From: Nitrobacter sp051535215 | GTDB taxonomy: Bacteria > Pseudomonadota > Alphaproteobacteria > Rhizobiales > Xanthobacteraceae | Direction of reading: 5' to 3' | Assembly: GCF_051535215.1 (NCBI RefSeq) | Contig: NZ_JBPPLY010000003.1 | Location: forward strand, 186,001-250,000 | Length of the DNA stretch: 64,000 bases | In this document: positions 1 to 7,721 of the stretch, one piece after another | How positions within the stretch are numbered: the first letter of the stretch is position 1 | Layout: the number at the start of each line of letters is the position of its first letter | The notes under the pieces: generated by a model | Seen by the model: only the letters and a program-made list of their open reading frames with translations | What the model was told of the DNA's origin: nothing | The model's database searches: none | Program-made: the position numbers and the translations under genes

Positions 1-35
1 CCTTGATTCCATCAAAACCGCAACGGCTCCACGAT

Positions 36-1007
36 TCAGAAATGGCTATAGGAAAGCCGTGAGAGCGCGATCTCCTTGCCTTCGGCGTCGAGCCACTTCG
101 GAGGCGTGTCGCCCGCAACGATCGTTCCGATCGATGTTACCGCGACGCCGACGCTGAGCGCCGTGCGGGCGAAATCACTGAAGCGATCCTCAGTGATGGT
201 GCACAGAATCTCGTAATCGTCGCCACCACTCACCACGGATTCAAGACACGTCTGACCTTGCTCGATCAGTCCGCGGGTTGCGTCCGATAACGGAACGGAC
301 GCGGCATCGATCACAGCCGAAACTCCGGACGCCGCGCACAGCTTAGCAAGATCGCCGGCCAGGCCGTCAGACACGTCCATCGCGGCGCGCGCATAATTCC
401 GAACGCTTTCCGCCAGACCGATGCGCGGTTGCGGAATCCGGTAGCGGCCGAGCAGCATCTCGCGGATCGCGACATCGCCGACAGTCATTTTTCCCGTGAG
501 AACAGCGAGCCCCAGCGAAGCGTCACCGATGGTGCCGGAAACAACGATGCGGTCGCCGGGCTCCGCGCTGCTACGCAGAATCGTTTCACCAGGCGGCACG
601 CGACCAAAGGCGGTGATGGAAATCGTCAGCGGCCCCGGCGTTGCCACGGTGTCGCCGCCAAGCAGCGGGCAGCCAAATCCGGTTGCATCGTCGGAGAGCC
701 CGCGCGCGAATGACGAGAGCCAACCCTCATCGGCGTTGCGCAAGGCAAGACTCATGACGAAGCCGGCCGGCGCAGCTCCCTTGGCGGCAAGATCGGAAAG
801 ATTGACCCTCAAGGCTTTCCTGGCGACTGTATCCGGCGGATCGCCGCTCAGGAAATGAACGCCTTCGACAATGGCGTCGGTCGTGATCACGAGATCGTCG
901 CGACCGCATTTCAGGATGGCCGCGTCGTCGGTAAGCCCAAGCGCGCCCGGGTCGGTCGCGATCGGCCTGAAGTAGCGCGCGATCAGATCGTCTTCACCGG
1001 ACGGCAT
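36..1007 (-). CDS. thiL: Thiamine-monophosphate kinase
   Basis: ThiL phosphorylates thiamine monophosphate to thiamine diphosphate with ATP, the last cytosolic step of cofactor synthesis. The 323-residue length is normal for the family. Visible family motifs are the N-terminal Asp pair in DDAAIL (about residues 27-32), TTDAIVEGVHF (42-52), GGDTVAT (about 117-123), DVSDGLAGDLAKL and SGGDDYEILCT near the C-terminus. The ATG at 1007 has a GGGGAT-type ribosome site just upstream. It is the last gene of a minus-strand run behind nrdR-ribD-ribE-ribH-nusB, with 53 bases to nusB. nusB-thiL pairing is common in alphaproteobacteria. The identification is firm. Confidence 0.96.
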   Translation of the reverse strand: MPSGEDDLIARYFRPIATDPGALGLTDDAAILKCGRDDLVITTDAIVEGVHFLSGDPPDTVARKALRVNLSDLAAKGAAPAGFVMSLALRNADEGWLSSFARGLSDDATGFGCPLLGGDTVATPGPLTISITAFGRVPPGETILRSSAEPGDRIVVSGTIGDASLGLAVLTGKMTVGDVAIREMLLGRYRIPQPRIGLAESVRNYARAAMDVSDGLAGDLAKLCAASGVSAVIDAASVPLSDATRGLIEQGQTCLESVVSGGDDYEILCTITEDRFSDFARTALSVGVAVTSIGTIVAGDTPPKWLDAEGKEIALSRLSYSHF

Positions 1008-1060
1008 GCTTTCGATCCCCGTGAATGCGAACTCGGGACAACGCCGTCGGACAGCAGCGA

Positions 1061-1543
1061 TCAGCCCGCAAACTCGTCGGCGCGGAAACGGCGCGCGATC
1101 TGATCGAGCACCGCATTGACCATACCGGCCTCCTCCTTCTCAACGAAGGCGTGGGCAACATCAACATATTCTGACACCACCACGCGCGCCGGAACATCCT
1201 TGCGGTGTTCCAGTTCGTACGAGCCGGCGCGAAGCACCGCGCGCAGGATTGCTGCGATACGCTTCAGCGGCCAGCCCTTCGACAGCGCATCGTCGATCAA
1301 CGGATCGAGCTTTCCCTGATCGCGGACGACGCCCGCCACAACGTCACGGAAGAATTCGGCCTCCGCGGGGAGATATTTGTCGCCTTCGACTTCGCTGCCG
1401 AGCCAGTGGCTGTCGAACTCCGCGAAGACGTCGTTGATGCCTGCGCCGCCGATCTCCATCTGATAAAGCGCCTGCACGGCGGCAAGCCGCGCCGCGCCGC
1501 GTCGGTTGGCTTTCCTGTCGATACTCGCCTTGATGTCCGCCAT
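1061..1543 (-). CDS. nusB: Transcription antitermination factor NusB
   Basis: NusB binds boxA RNA together with S10/NusE and supports antitermination in rRNA operons. The protein starting MADIKASIDRK is 160 residues, the usual length. It carries the family core ARLAAVQALYQMEIG, the WPLKRIAAILRAVLRAGSYEL helix and VSEYVDVAHAFVEKEEAGMVNAVLD. The frame stays open further upstream, but the ATG at 1543 fits the family start and sits 7 bases after the ribH stop, which indicates translational coupling. It lies between ribH and thiL, the classic arrangement in this group. Confidence 0.96.
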   Translation of the reverse strand: MADIKASIDRKANRRGAARLAAVQALYQMEIGGAGINDVFAEFDSHWLGSEVEGDKYLPAEAEFFRDVVAGVVRDQGKLDPLIDDALSKGWPLKRIAAILRAVLRAGSYELEHRKDVPARVVVSEYVDVAHAFVEKEEAGMVNAVLDQIARRFRADEFAG

Positions 1544-1550
1544 CGTGTTG

Positions 1551-2042
1551 TTACGCCTTCGCCAACCGGCGCTTGATCCGCAGCATTGCCAGCGCCGCCT
1601 GCGCCGCATGGCCACCCTTGTTCAATTCGCTCGCGCGCGCTCTTGCCCATGCCTGCGCCTCGGTATTGACAGTGATGATGCCGTTGCCGACCGGCACACG
1701 CCGCTGCACCGACAGATCCATCAGCGCGCGGCAGGATTCCATCGAGACGATCTCGAAATGAATGGTGTCGCCGCGCACCACGCAGCCGAGCGCAACCACC
1801 GCGTCGTAAGGCTCGCCATTTCGCTCCGCCGCATCAAGTGCCATGGCAATCGCCGCGGGGATTTCCAGAGCGCCCGGAACGGCGACGACCTCATAACCGA
1901 CGCCGGCGGATCTCAGTTCCGCGACCGCGCCTTCGAGCAGCGCATCCTGAATGTCGTCGTAGAACCGCGCCTCGACGATCAGGGCGCGCGCGCCCGAGAC
2001 GTCGGTCCGATCCTGAGGCGCTGCGCGCCTTGCCTCTGCCAT
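1551..2042 (-). CDS. ribH: 6,7-dimethyl-8-ribityllumazine synthase
   Basis: RibH condenses 5-amino-6-ribitylamino-uracil with 3,4-dihydroxybutanone 4-phosphate to give lumazine, the substrate of riboflavin synthase. At 163 residues it has the family length. The signature ALGCVVRGDTIHFEIV contains the RGxTxHF active-site segment, and the strand ALIVEARFYDDIQDALLEGA fits the N-terminal fold. The ATG is at 2042. The gene follows ribE on the same strand, 68 bases downstream, and runs directly into nusB, so riboflavin synthesis and NusB are probably co-transcribed. Confidence 0.96.
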   Translation of the reverse strand: MAEARRAAPQDRTDVSGARALIVEARFYDDIQDALLEGAVAELRSAGVGYEVVAVPGALEIPAAIAMALDAAERNGEPYDAVVALGCVVRGDTIHFEIVSMESCRALMDLSVQRRVPVGNGIITVNTEAQAWARARASELNKGGHAAQAALAMLRIKRRLAKA

Positions 2043-2110
2043 GCCCTGCTCATCTTGTTAAGAGGAAGAATACGCGGGTCAAGTCCGCGCATGATACATT
2101 TATCGAAAGC

Positions 2111-2719
2111 CTACTTCATCTCGTTCAGCCGCGCCGCGTAACGCGCCATCAGGTCGACCTCGATGTTGACCTCCCTGCCCGCGTGCCACCCCCCCAGCGT
2201 CGTGACATCGAGCGTTCGCGGAATGATAAGCACCGAAAACGTTTCGTCCCGCACGGCGTTCACCGTCAGCGATACGCCGTCCAGCGTCACCGAACCCTTG
2301 GCTGCGATGAAGCGCGCCAGATCCCGGGCTGTGCGCAATTCGAAGCGCGCCATGCCATGCAGATCGTCGCGCGCAACGACCGTTGCGATTCCGTCGACAT
2401 GCCCTGCGACGATGTGGCCGCCGAGTTCGTCGCCGATCTTCAACGCACGTTCGAGATTGAGACGCGCTCCCACCGGCCATTGCTTTGCCGTCGTCACGTC
2501 GAGCGTCTCAGCCCCGACATCGACGTCGAACCAGGTCCGCCCGCCGGTGACTCCCGAGGCAACAACCGTCAGGCAAATGCCGTTGCAGGCGATCGACGCG
2601 CCGTCCGCGATGGTGCTGCGATTATAGTGACAGAGGATGCGCAGCCGATGCAGCCGGTTCTGCGCCGTCGGCGTCAGGCTTTCGATCTCGCCGATGTCGC
2701 TCACTATGCCGGTGAACAT
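2111..2719 (-). CDS. ribE: Riboflavin synthase, alpha subunit
   Basis: Riboflavin synthase dismutates two lumazine molecules to riboflavin. The start at 2719 gives the diagnostic N-terminus MFTGIVSDIGEIESL and a 202-residue protein of two lumazine-binding repeats. The second repeat begins near GHVDGIATVVARD. The open frame continues 23 codons upstream, but those residues do not match the family and are left out. The gene lies between ribD and ribH on the minus strand. No FMN riboswitch was recognised upstream, so control is probably operon-wide rather than by an FMN aptamer. Confidence 0.95.
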   Translation of the reverse strand: MFTGIVSDIGEIESLTPTAQNRLHRLRILCHYNRSTIADGASIACNGICLTVVASGVTGGRTWFDVDVGAETLDVTTAKQWPVGARLNLERALKIGDELGGHIVAGHVDGIATVVARDDLHGMARFELRTARDLARFIAAKGSVTLDGVSLTVNAVRDETFSVLIIPRTLDVTTLGGWHAGREVNIEVDLMARYAARLNEMK

Positions 2720-2800
2720 CAGAACCTTCCGTAGCGGCCGAACGCTTTCGAATTCAAAACTATCCCGATTTATATCGTTTTCGAGCAAAGCGGAAAGGCT

Positions 2801-3952
2801 CTAGGCGCGTTCGTAAATCGTGAGCGTGTCCTGATCCAGCGTCTCGCTCGCACGAACCTTGAATTGAGACGATCGGGTGATGGCGTAGAGCGGCAGGAGG
2901 CTAAGCGCCGGCACCCCCTCGTCGCCGATCGGATCGGGACCACGCAGCAGCCACGCTTCGTCGACCAGACCGGCCGCAACAAATGAAGTTGCAACACGCG
3001 CGCCGCCTTCGACCATCAGGCGCGTGACACCCCTCTCGGACAGGGCGCGGAGAACAGCGACCAGATCGAGCCCGGGCGCGCTGGCGGCAACCGGAACGCG
3101 CACGACCTGCGCGCCGGATTCACCGAGTTTCGCGGCCGTGGAGGCTTCAATAGGGTCGGAAGCCATCACCCAAAGCGGGGTCTCGCGCGCGGACCGCACC
3201 AGCCTGCTCTCATGCGGGATACGCAGCGCGTGATCCAGCACCACGCGCGGTGGCGAGCGCGTTTCCATGCCCGGAAGCCGGCAGGTCAGGAGAGGATCGT
3301 CGGCCAGCACGGTGCCGATGCCGACCAGGATGCCGTTGCACTGCGCGCGCAGCAGATGCACCCGTGCTCTCGCCGCCTCGCCCGTGATGGCGACCGGCGT
3401 GCCTCCGGCGGCTGCGATCTTTCCGTCGCTGGACGTGGCGAGTTTGAGGATGACGTGCGGGCGCTTGTCCCGGACCCGCCGGAAATGGCCGGCATGATGT
3501 TGCGCCGCCTCGAGTGCGCAAAGGCCGACTTCGACCGCTACTCCAGCGGCTCGCAACCGGGCGTGGCCCTGCCCCGCGACCTCCGGAGTTGGGTCTTCGA
3601 TGGCGGATACGACCCGTTTAATGCCGGCGGCTATCACGGCGTCGGCGCATGGCGGCGTTTTCCCGACATGCGAACATGGCTCGAGCGTGACATACAGCGT
3701 CGCGCCGCGCGCCGCCTCTCCCGCGCGCCGCAGCGCCTCGACCTCGGCATGCGGACGGCCTCCCGGCTGGGTCCAGCCGCGGCCGACGATTACATCGTCC
3801 TTCACGATGACGGCGCCGACGGCGGGATTGGGCGCGCTCGCGCCGAGGCCGCGGCGTCCCAGCGCCAGCGCCAGTTGCATGAAATGCAAATCAGCGGCCT
3901 TGGCCGTCCGGAGTTTCTCGCCGTATTGCTCTTCCAGAACGCGGAAGATCAT
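2801..3952 (-). CDS. ribD: Bifunctional pyrimidine deaminase/reductase
   Basis: RibD deaminates and then reduces the pyrimidine intermediate of riboflavin synthesis. The 383 residues show an N-terminal zinc-dependent deaminase (HAEVEAL, then PCSHVGKTPPCADAV with the two zinc cysteines) and a C-terminal NADPH reductase (DGKIAA, GGARVATSFVAAGLVDEAW). The ATG at 3952 shares an ATGA overlap with the nrdR stop, implying translational coupling. An internal start at MQLALALGRR is also possible. A stretch of about 80 bases separates it from ribE. Confidence 0.95.
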   Translation of the reverse strand: MIFRVLEEQYGEKLRTAKAADLHFMQLALALGRRGLGASAPNPAVGAVIVKDDVIVGRGWTQPGGRPHAEVEALRRAGEAARGATLYVTLEPCSHVGKTPPCADAVIAAGIKRVVSAIEDPTPEVAGQGHARLRAAGVAVEVGLCALEAAQHHAGHFRRVRDKRPHVILKLATSSDGKIAAAGGTPVAITGEAARARVHLLRAQCNGILVGIGTVLADDPLLTCRLPGMETRSPPRVVLDHALRIPHESRLVRSARETPLWVMASDPIEASTAAKLGESGAQVVRVPVAASAPGLDLVAVLRALSERGVTRLMVEGGARVATSFVAAGLVDEAWLLRGPDPIGDEGVPALSLLPLYAITRSSQFKVRASETLDQDTLTIYERA

Positions 3953-4431
3953 TTGCGCAGCGGCACCTGCCGCGCGTCGTCCTCGCTGGAAAGCTCACCC
4001 AGCACCGCCTCGAAATCCTTGGCCTCCCGGAAATTGCGGTAGACCGAGGCAAAGCGCACATAGGCGACGTCGTCGAGGCTCCTCAAATGCTCCATCACGA
4101 TTTCGCCGATGGTCTCGGACGAAATTTCCGCCTCGCCGCCACTCTCCAGTTCGCGGACGATGGCCGACACCATGGTCTCGACGCGTTCGGCATCGACCGG
4201 CCGTTTGCGCAAGGATATCTGCAGCGAGCGCACCAGCTTGTCGCGATCGAAGGGCACCCTCCGTCCGTTGCGCTTGATGACCGTGAGTTCACGCAACTGC
4301 ACGCGCTCGAAGGTGGTGAAGCGGAAATTGCAGGCCATGCAGACGCGCCGCCGGCGGATCACAGCCGAGTCTTCCGTCGGCCGCGAGTCCTTCACCTGGG
4401 TATCCAGACTGTTGCAACTCGGGCAGCGCAT
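3949..4431 (-). CDS. nrdR: Transcriptional repressor NrdR
   Basis: NrdR represses ribonucleotide reductase genes in response to ATP/dATP. The 160-residue protein has an N-terminal zinc ribbon (CPSC at about residues 3-6, CMAC near 31-34) followed by the ATP-cone domain (VIKRNGRRVPFDRDKLVRSL and onward). A TTG codon directly precedes the ATG at 4431; the ATG gives the family N-terminus MRCPSC. It overlaps ribD by 4 bases (ATGA). glyA lies upstream, and a strong hairpin (4455-4477) occupies its leader. The glyA-nrdR-ribD order is conserved in this group. Confidence 0.96.
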   Translation of the reverse strand: MRCPSCNSLDTQVKDSRPTEDSAVIRRRRVCMACNFRFTTFERVQLRELTVIKRNGRRVPFDRDKLVRSLQISLRKRPVDAERVETMVSAIVRELESGGEAEISSETIGEIVMEHLRSLDDVAYVRFASVYRNFREAKDFEAVLGELSSEDDARQVPLRK

Positions 4432-4454
4432 CAACGCGCCTCCTCGTTCGCGTC

Positions 4455-4477
4455 AAGGCCGGGCTCGTCCCGGCCTT
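4455..4477. other. Strong hairpin between glyA and nrdR
   Basis: A perfect 9-bp inverted repeat, AAGGCCGGG and CCCGGCCTT, surrounds a 5-base CTCGT loop. It ends about 24 bases before the nrdR start and lies downstream of glyA. There is no T-run on the minus strand, so it is not a clear intrinsic terminator. It could attenuate glyA read-through into nrdR or protect the glyA 3' end. Confidence 0.5.
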
Positions 4478-4567
4478 CCACATCTCTGAGCCGTCCGCCA
4501 TCAAAGTCGTAGGTGCCCGGCATAAAGCCGTGCATGACGGCGGGGTTACATGGCCAAAGCTTCGTCA

Positions 4568-5869
4568 TTACTGATAGATCGGAAAACGGTCGGTCAGCGC
4601 CTTGACCTTCTCCTTTACCGCCGCCTCGACCAGCGGAGCCTTGCCATCTTCGGCCTGCGCGATGGCGTTGAGCACCTCGGCGATCAGGCCGCCGACCTGC
4701 TTGAATTCCGCAACCCCGAAGCCACGCGTGGTGGTCGCCGGCGTGCCGAGACGAAGACCGGAAGTCACGAACGGCTTTTCGGGATCAAAAGGAATGCCGT
4801 TCTTGTTGCAGGTGAGGCCTGCGCGAACCAGCGCCTTTTCCGAGACGTTGCCTCTCAGCCCCTTGGGCCGCAGGTCCACCAGCATCAGGTGGTTGTCGGT
4901 ACCGCCGGAGACGATATCGAAGCCATGGCCACGCAGGCTTTCGGCCAGCGCCTTGGCATTTTCGACGACGTTCTTCGCGTAAAGCTTGAAGTCCGGGCGC
5001 AGCGCCTCGCCGAACGCGACGGCCTTGGCGGCGATGACGTGCATCAACGGACCGCCCTGCAGGCCGGGGAAGATCGCCGAATTGAACTTCTTGGCGAGCG
5101 CCTCATCATTGCACAGGATCAGGCCGCCGCGCGGACCGCGCAGCGACTTGTGGGTAGTGGTCGTGGTCACATGCGCGTGCGGGACGGGCGAGGCATGCAC
5201 GCCCCCGGCGACGAGGCCGGCGAAGTGCGCCATGTCCACCATCAGATAAGCCCCGACGCTGTCGGCGATCTCGCGGAAGCGCTTGAAGTCCCACGGCCGC
5301 GAATAGGCCGAGCCACCGGCGATGATCAGCTTCGGCTTGACCTCTTCGGCCCGCCGCGCCACCTCGTCCATGTCGATCAGGTGGTCGTCGCGCCGCACGG
5401 TGTAGTGCGCGGCCTTGAACCACTTGCCGGACATATTGACCGGCGCGCCGTGAGTCAGGTGACCGCCGGCGGCAAGATCAAGCCCCATGAAAGTGTCGCC
5501 GGGCTGCAGCAGCGCCAGGAACACCGCCTGGTTCATCTGACTGCCGGAGTTCGGCTGGACGTTGGCGAACTGGGCACCGAACAGCTTCTTGGCCCGCTCG
5601 ATCGCCAGCGTTTCCACGACGTCAACCCACTCGCATCCGCCGTAATAGCGCGCGCCCGGATAACCCTCGGCGTATTTGTTGGTCAATACCGAGCCCTGCG
5701 CCTCCAGAACTGCGCGGCTGACGATATTTTCCGACGCGATCAGTTCGATCTCGTGGCGCTGGCGGCCCAACTCTCCCTTGATCGCGGCGGCGATTTCGGA
5801 ATCGGCCTCGGCCAAGGCGGCCGCGAAGAAGGAATCGGGCGCAGAAGCGGTTTTGGCGGTCAAGTCCAT
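4568..5869 (-). CDS. glyA: Serine hydroxymethyltransferase
   Basis: GlyA interconverts serine and glycine and loads one-carbon units onto tetrahydrofolate, using PLP. The 433-residue protein starting MDLTAKTASAPDSF matches the family length; the longer upstream frame is not supported. Visible motifs are ELIASENIVSRAVLEAQGS, the ring-stacking region NVQPNSGSQMNQAVFLALL and the PLP lysine segment THKSLRGPRGG. It heads the minus-strand block glyA-nrdR-rib-nusB-thiL. The promoter should lie in 5870-6160. Confidence 0.97.
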   Translation of the reverse strand: MDLTAKTASAPDSFFAAALAEADSEIAAAIKGELGRQRHEIELIASENIVSRAVLEAQGSVLTNKYAEGYPGARYYGGCEWVDVVETLAIERAKKLFGAQFANVQPNSGSQMNQAVFLALLQPGDTFMGLDLAAGGHLTHGAPVNMSGKWFKAAHYTVRRDDHLIDMDEVARRAEEVKPKLIIAGGSAYSRPWDFKRFREIADSVGAYLMVDMAHFAGLVAGGVHASPVPHAHVTTTTTHKSLRGPRGGLILCNDEALAKKFNSAIFPGLQGGPLMHVIAAKAVAFGEALRPDFKLYAKNVVENAKALAESLRGHGFDIVSGGTDNHLMLVDLRPKGLRGNVSEKALVRAGLTCNKNGIPFDPEKPFVTSGLRLGTPATTTRGFGVAEFKQVGGLIAEVLNAIAQAEDGKAPLVEAAVKEKVKALTDRFPIYQ

Positions 5870-6166
5870 CGACAGAATATCCTTGGCGGCGCAGCCCGTT
5901 GAGACCGGGTGCGAGCAGCAGTAACGGGCGATCGAAGCGGCCCCAGCCAGATAGCACATCGGTTTGGGGCGGCCAAGGTGTTGCGCCTGCGCTTCGATGT
6001 CCGGGCAATATATGGTGGGCGCGGGAGATTGCGAAAGATCGGAGCACCCCGCCCGCCCCTCCCCTAGGGTCGGGCCAAGCCCGGCACGGCCAGGGCCAAA
6101 TCGGCGGAATAGGCCGGTCAGTGCACCCGGCTTCAGGCGGGCTGACCGGCTTATTGGGTTCGCAAG

Positions 6167-6334
6167 TTATTTCTCCGTGACGACCACGGTGTAGTGCACG
6201 GCGTCTGCGTCGATGGTCATCTTATAACCGCCGACCGAAAACTCGTTGTGGAGCGATTTGGCGCCGCCCGACACGGCGTCCACCTCATCCGACGTGAGAA
6301 CACGAGTCTCGTTGTTTCTGGTCTGCTGGGACAT
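6167..6334 (-). CDS. Double-glycine-leader small peptide 1
   Basis: A 55-residue reading frame with a well-placed AGGAG ribosome site upstream of the ATG at 6334. The N-terminal 24 residues look like a double-glycine export leader, RVLTSDEVDAVSGG, ending in Gly23-Gly24. The predicted 31-residue core contains MTIDADAVHYTVVV. It is a paralogue of the peptide encoded just upstream (6378-6575): the GG pair is at the same residue numbers and the core motif MTI(D/E)ADAxHYxVVV is shared. Leaders of this type are removed by C39-peptidase ABC exporters or act as RiPP leaders. No exporter or modifying enzyme is in the window, so function is inferred only from the leader. It is probably co-transcribed with its partner. 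Confidence 0.75.
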   Translation of the reverse strand: MSQQTRNNETRVLTSDEVDAVSGGAKSLHNEFSVGGYKMTIDADAVHYTVVVTEK

Positions 6335-6377
6335 TGCAGTCTCCTGAAGTTGATGTGCGTTTGGTTGACGTCAGTTT

Positions 6378-6575
6378 TCAGCAGCCGTCGCCGCCGAAGC
6401 TGACACAGGTGTGTTCGAAGCCGGGCCGGACAACGACGCCGTAATGATTGGCGTCGGCCTCGATCGTCATGAACATCCGGTCGACAAACACTACGGCTTT
6501 CATGCCGCCCGATACGTTGTTGAGTTCATCACCCGTGAGCGCACGGATGTCACCGGTCGTGGAAGTCCTGTTCAT
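6378..6575 (-). CDS. Double-glycine-leader small peptide 2
   Basis: A 65-residue reading frame starting at the ATG at 6575, preceded by an AGGAGA ribosome site. The leader RALTGDELNNVSGG ends in Gly23-Gly24, exactly as in peptide 1. The 41-residue core contains MTIEADANHYGVVV and an extra C-terminal tail with Cys57 and Cys65, HTCVSFGGDGC, which could close a small disulfide or other ring. It lies upstream of peptide 1 with 43 bases between them, so it is probably the first gene of a two-gene unit. A CRP/FNR-like dyad is at 6651-6666. A longer frame runs up to 6725, but the leader and ribosome site favour 6575. A bacteriocin-like or signalling role is inference. Confidence 0.75.
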   Translation of the reverse strand: MNRTSTTGDIRALTGDELNNVSGGMKAVVFVDRMFMTIEADANHYGVVVRPGFEHTCVSFGGDGC

Positions 6576-6650
6576 CGTGGTTCTCCTCGCTGATTGACAC
6601 ATCGTCTGTTTGACGACGCGACCAGGATGCAAGACAGAACCGGAGCGGTC

Positions 6651-6666
6651 CGTGATGTGAATCACG
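6651..6666. promoter_or_regulatory. Possible CRP/FNR-family operator
   Basis: A dyad CGTGAT-GTGA-ATCACG with perfect 6-base arms lies 76 bases upstream of the double-glycine peptide 2 start. Spacing and half-sites resemble targets of CRP/FNR-superfamily regulators, though it is not the canonical FixK/FNR TTGAT-N4-ATCAA. It would suit control of the two-peptide unit. It could be fortuitous. Confidence 0.35.
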
Positions 6667-6769
6667 CGCCAGCGGCCTTCAATGACACAGGTCACAAAAT
6701 GGAACTGGCGCCGCAAGCGCAGCAAGACATCAGCCAGCGACGAGACCGTGCTGGTCGGTGGAAACTGCG

Positions 6770-6961
6770 TTATTTGGAAAGATAGCGGCGGAGCGCGGCG
6801 ACCGAGGGTCCGACCTGTTCGGCCGCCTCCAGTAACGTCTCGCGCGAGACATTCAGCCGGCTCGCCCAGATATCGGTCTGGGCGTGGTTACTGGTATCCA
6901 CCGTGGCCTCTGGTTTCTGGTAGGCGGATATCACTGATGCAACTGGTACAAGCTGGATCAT
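6770..6961 (-). CDS. DUF3606 domain small protein
   Basis: A 63-residue protein from the ATG at 6961, preceded by a weak AGGGA site. The second half, TDIWASRLNVSRETLLEAA followed by EQVGPSVAALRRYLSK, matches the DUF3606 pattern (W-x-x-x-hydrophobic-VSxxxLxxAxxxVGxSxxxxRxYL) found in short rhizobial proteins of unknown role. The first 25 residues are not conserved in any family I recognise. The frame is open further upstream but without family similarity. It is transcribed toward the double-glycine peptides, about 195 bases from peptide 2. Confidence 0.7.
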   Translation of the reverse strand: MIQLVPVASVISAYQKPEATVDTSNHAQTDIWASRLNVSRETLLEAAEQVGPSVAALRRYLSK

Positions 6962-7117
6962 TCCCTGAATGTAGCAATCGAATCGCAGCCCGCCACAGCG
7001 CCATGCCGTAACGGTTAAGATACGGTTTCCGGTTTCGGCCAATCGGGAAACCAGATCCGCTTACGGCCATGAAATGACATGATTTCCTGGAAGACTGCGC
7101 TCACGAGACCCGGCAGG

Positions 7118-7177
7118 TCATACCCAATACATAACCGCCCCCGTCACCGAGAGGGCCAGTACGATGAGCGCTGTCAT
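7118..7177 (-). CDS. Putative 19-residue membrane micropeptide
   Basis: The reading frame MTALIVLALSVTGAVMYWV is essentially one transmembrane helix. An excellent AGGGGAG ribosome site lies 7 bases before the ATG at 7177. The same frame is open upstream to an ATG at 7351, which would give 77 residues, but that start has no ribosome site and its sequence looks non-coding. The short form is therefore preferred. No family is recognised. Its neighbours are DUF3606 and DUF4062 genes. Existence of the product needs proteomic support. Confidence 0.4.
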   Translation of the reverse strand: MTALIVLALSVTGAVMYWV

Positions 7178-7351
7178 CGTCCAACTCCCCTGGCGAGCGC
7201 TATAGCGCCCCCGGGCTCGGCGCTCTGTGATGAGGGCGCGTTCGTACTCGTCGGAAGAGGAAAAGATGCAGGCGAAGCCGCTGCGCGCCACCGCTGCGGC
7301 AGCTTCGAGCGATCGTAAATCGCTATGAGTTGTTCTGCGTGAGATGCTCAT

Positions 7352-7721
7352 GAGCGAATGCTGGAATCGTATAGTAAATAAAAAGTTAATATTTTCTGCG
7401 CTTGCACCGGGAAGCTGGATTTCACTACAGACTTTCTAAAAAGATGTTCGAAGGCACCGACATCCATATCTGCGTCGTCGCATAATCGGAGAGCCTGCAC
7501 GCCCCCCTTGAACGTTCCCCCTACGTTCCGCGAGCTGACTCATCGGCCGAAACGGATGTCGGCCGAAACGGATGACGGCTGGTGGGAATCTGTGCTTAAC
7601 GATGCAACGTCCCCAGCCCGAACGCGCTGCAATTGCCGATCCAGCAATGCCACCTTAATGAAATCCCACGTCCTATTCCGCGCGTCAGTTGCTTACGATA
7701 TCAGCCGCATGTGGAAATCAC
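7352..7721. other. Intergenic region with a 16-bp tandem repeat
   Basis: No convincing gene. The left part (about 7350-7450) is clearly AT-richer than its surroundings. At 7543-7574 the 16-mer TCGGCCGAAACGGATG occurs twice in perfect tandem, upstream of the DUF4062 gene. The region probably holds that gene's promoter. Confidence 0.6.
7543..7574. repeat. Perfect 16-bp tandem duplication
   Basis: Two exact adjacent copies of TCGGCCGAAACGGATG lie about 150-180 bases before the DUF4062 start. This may be a simple slippage duplication or paired operator half-sites. Confidence 0.85.

Noticed and set aside
1..4567. FMN or thiamine riboswitch in the rib-thiL block
   Set aside because: No FMN (RFN) or TPP aptamer core was recognised in the short spacers; a covariance-model search would be decisive.
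4550..5902. 450-codon plus-strand open frame opposite glyA
   Set aside because: Arg/Asp/Gln-rich shadow of serine hydroxymethyltransferase; no independent evidence.
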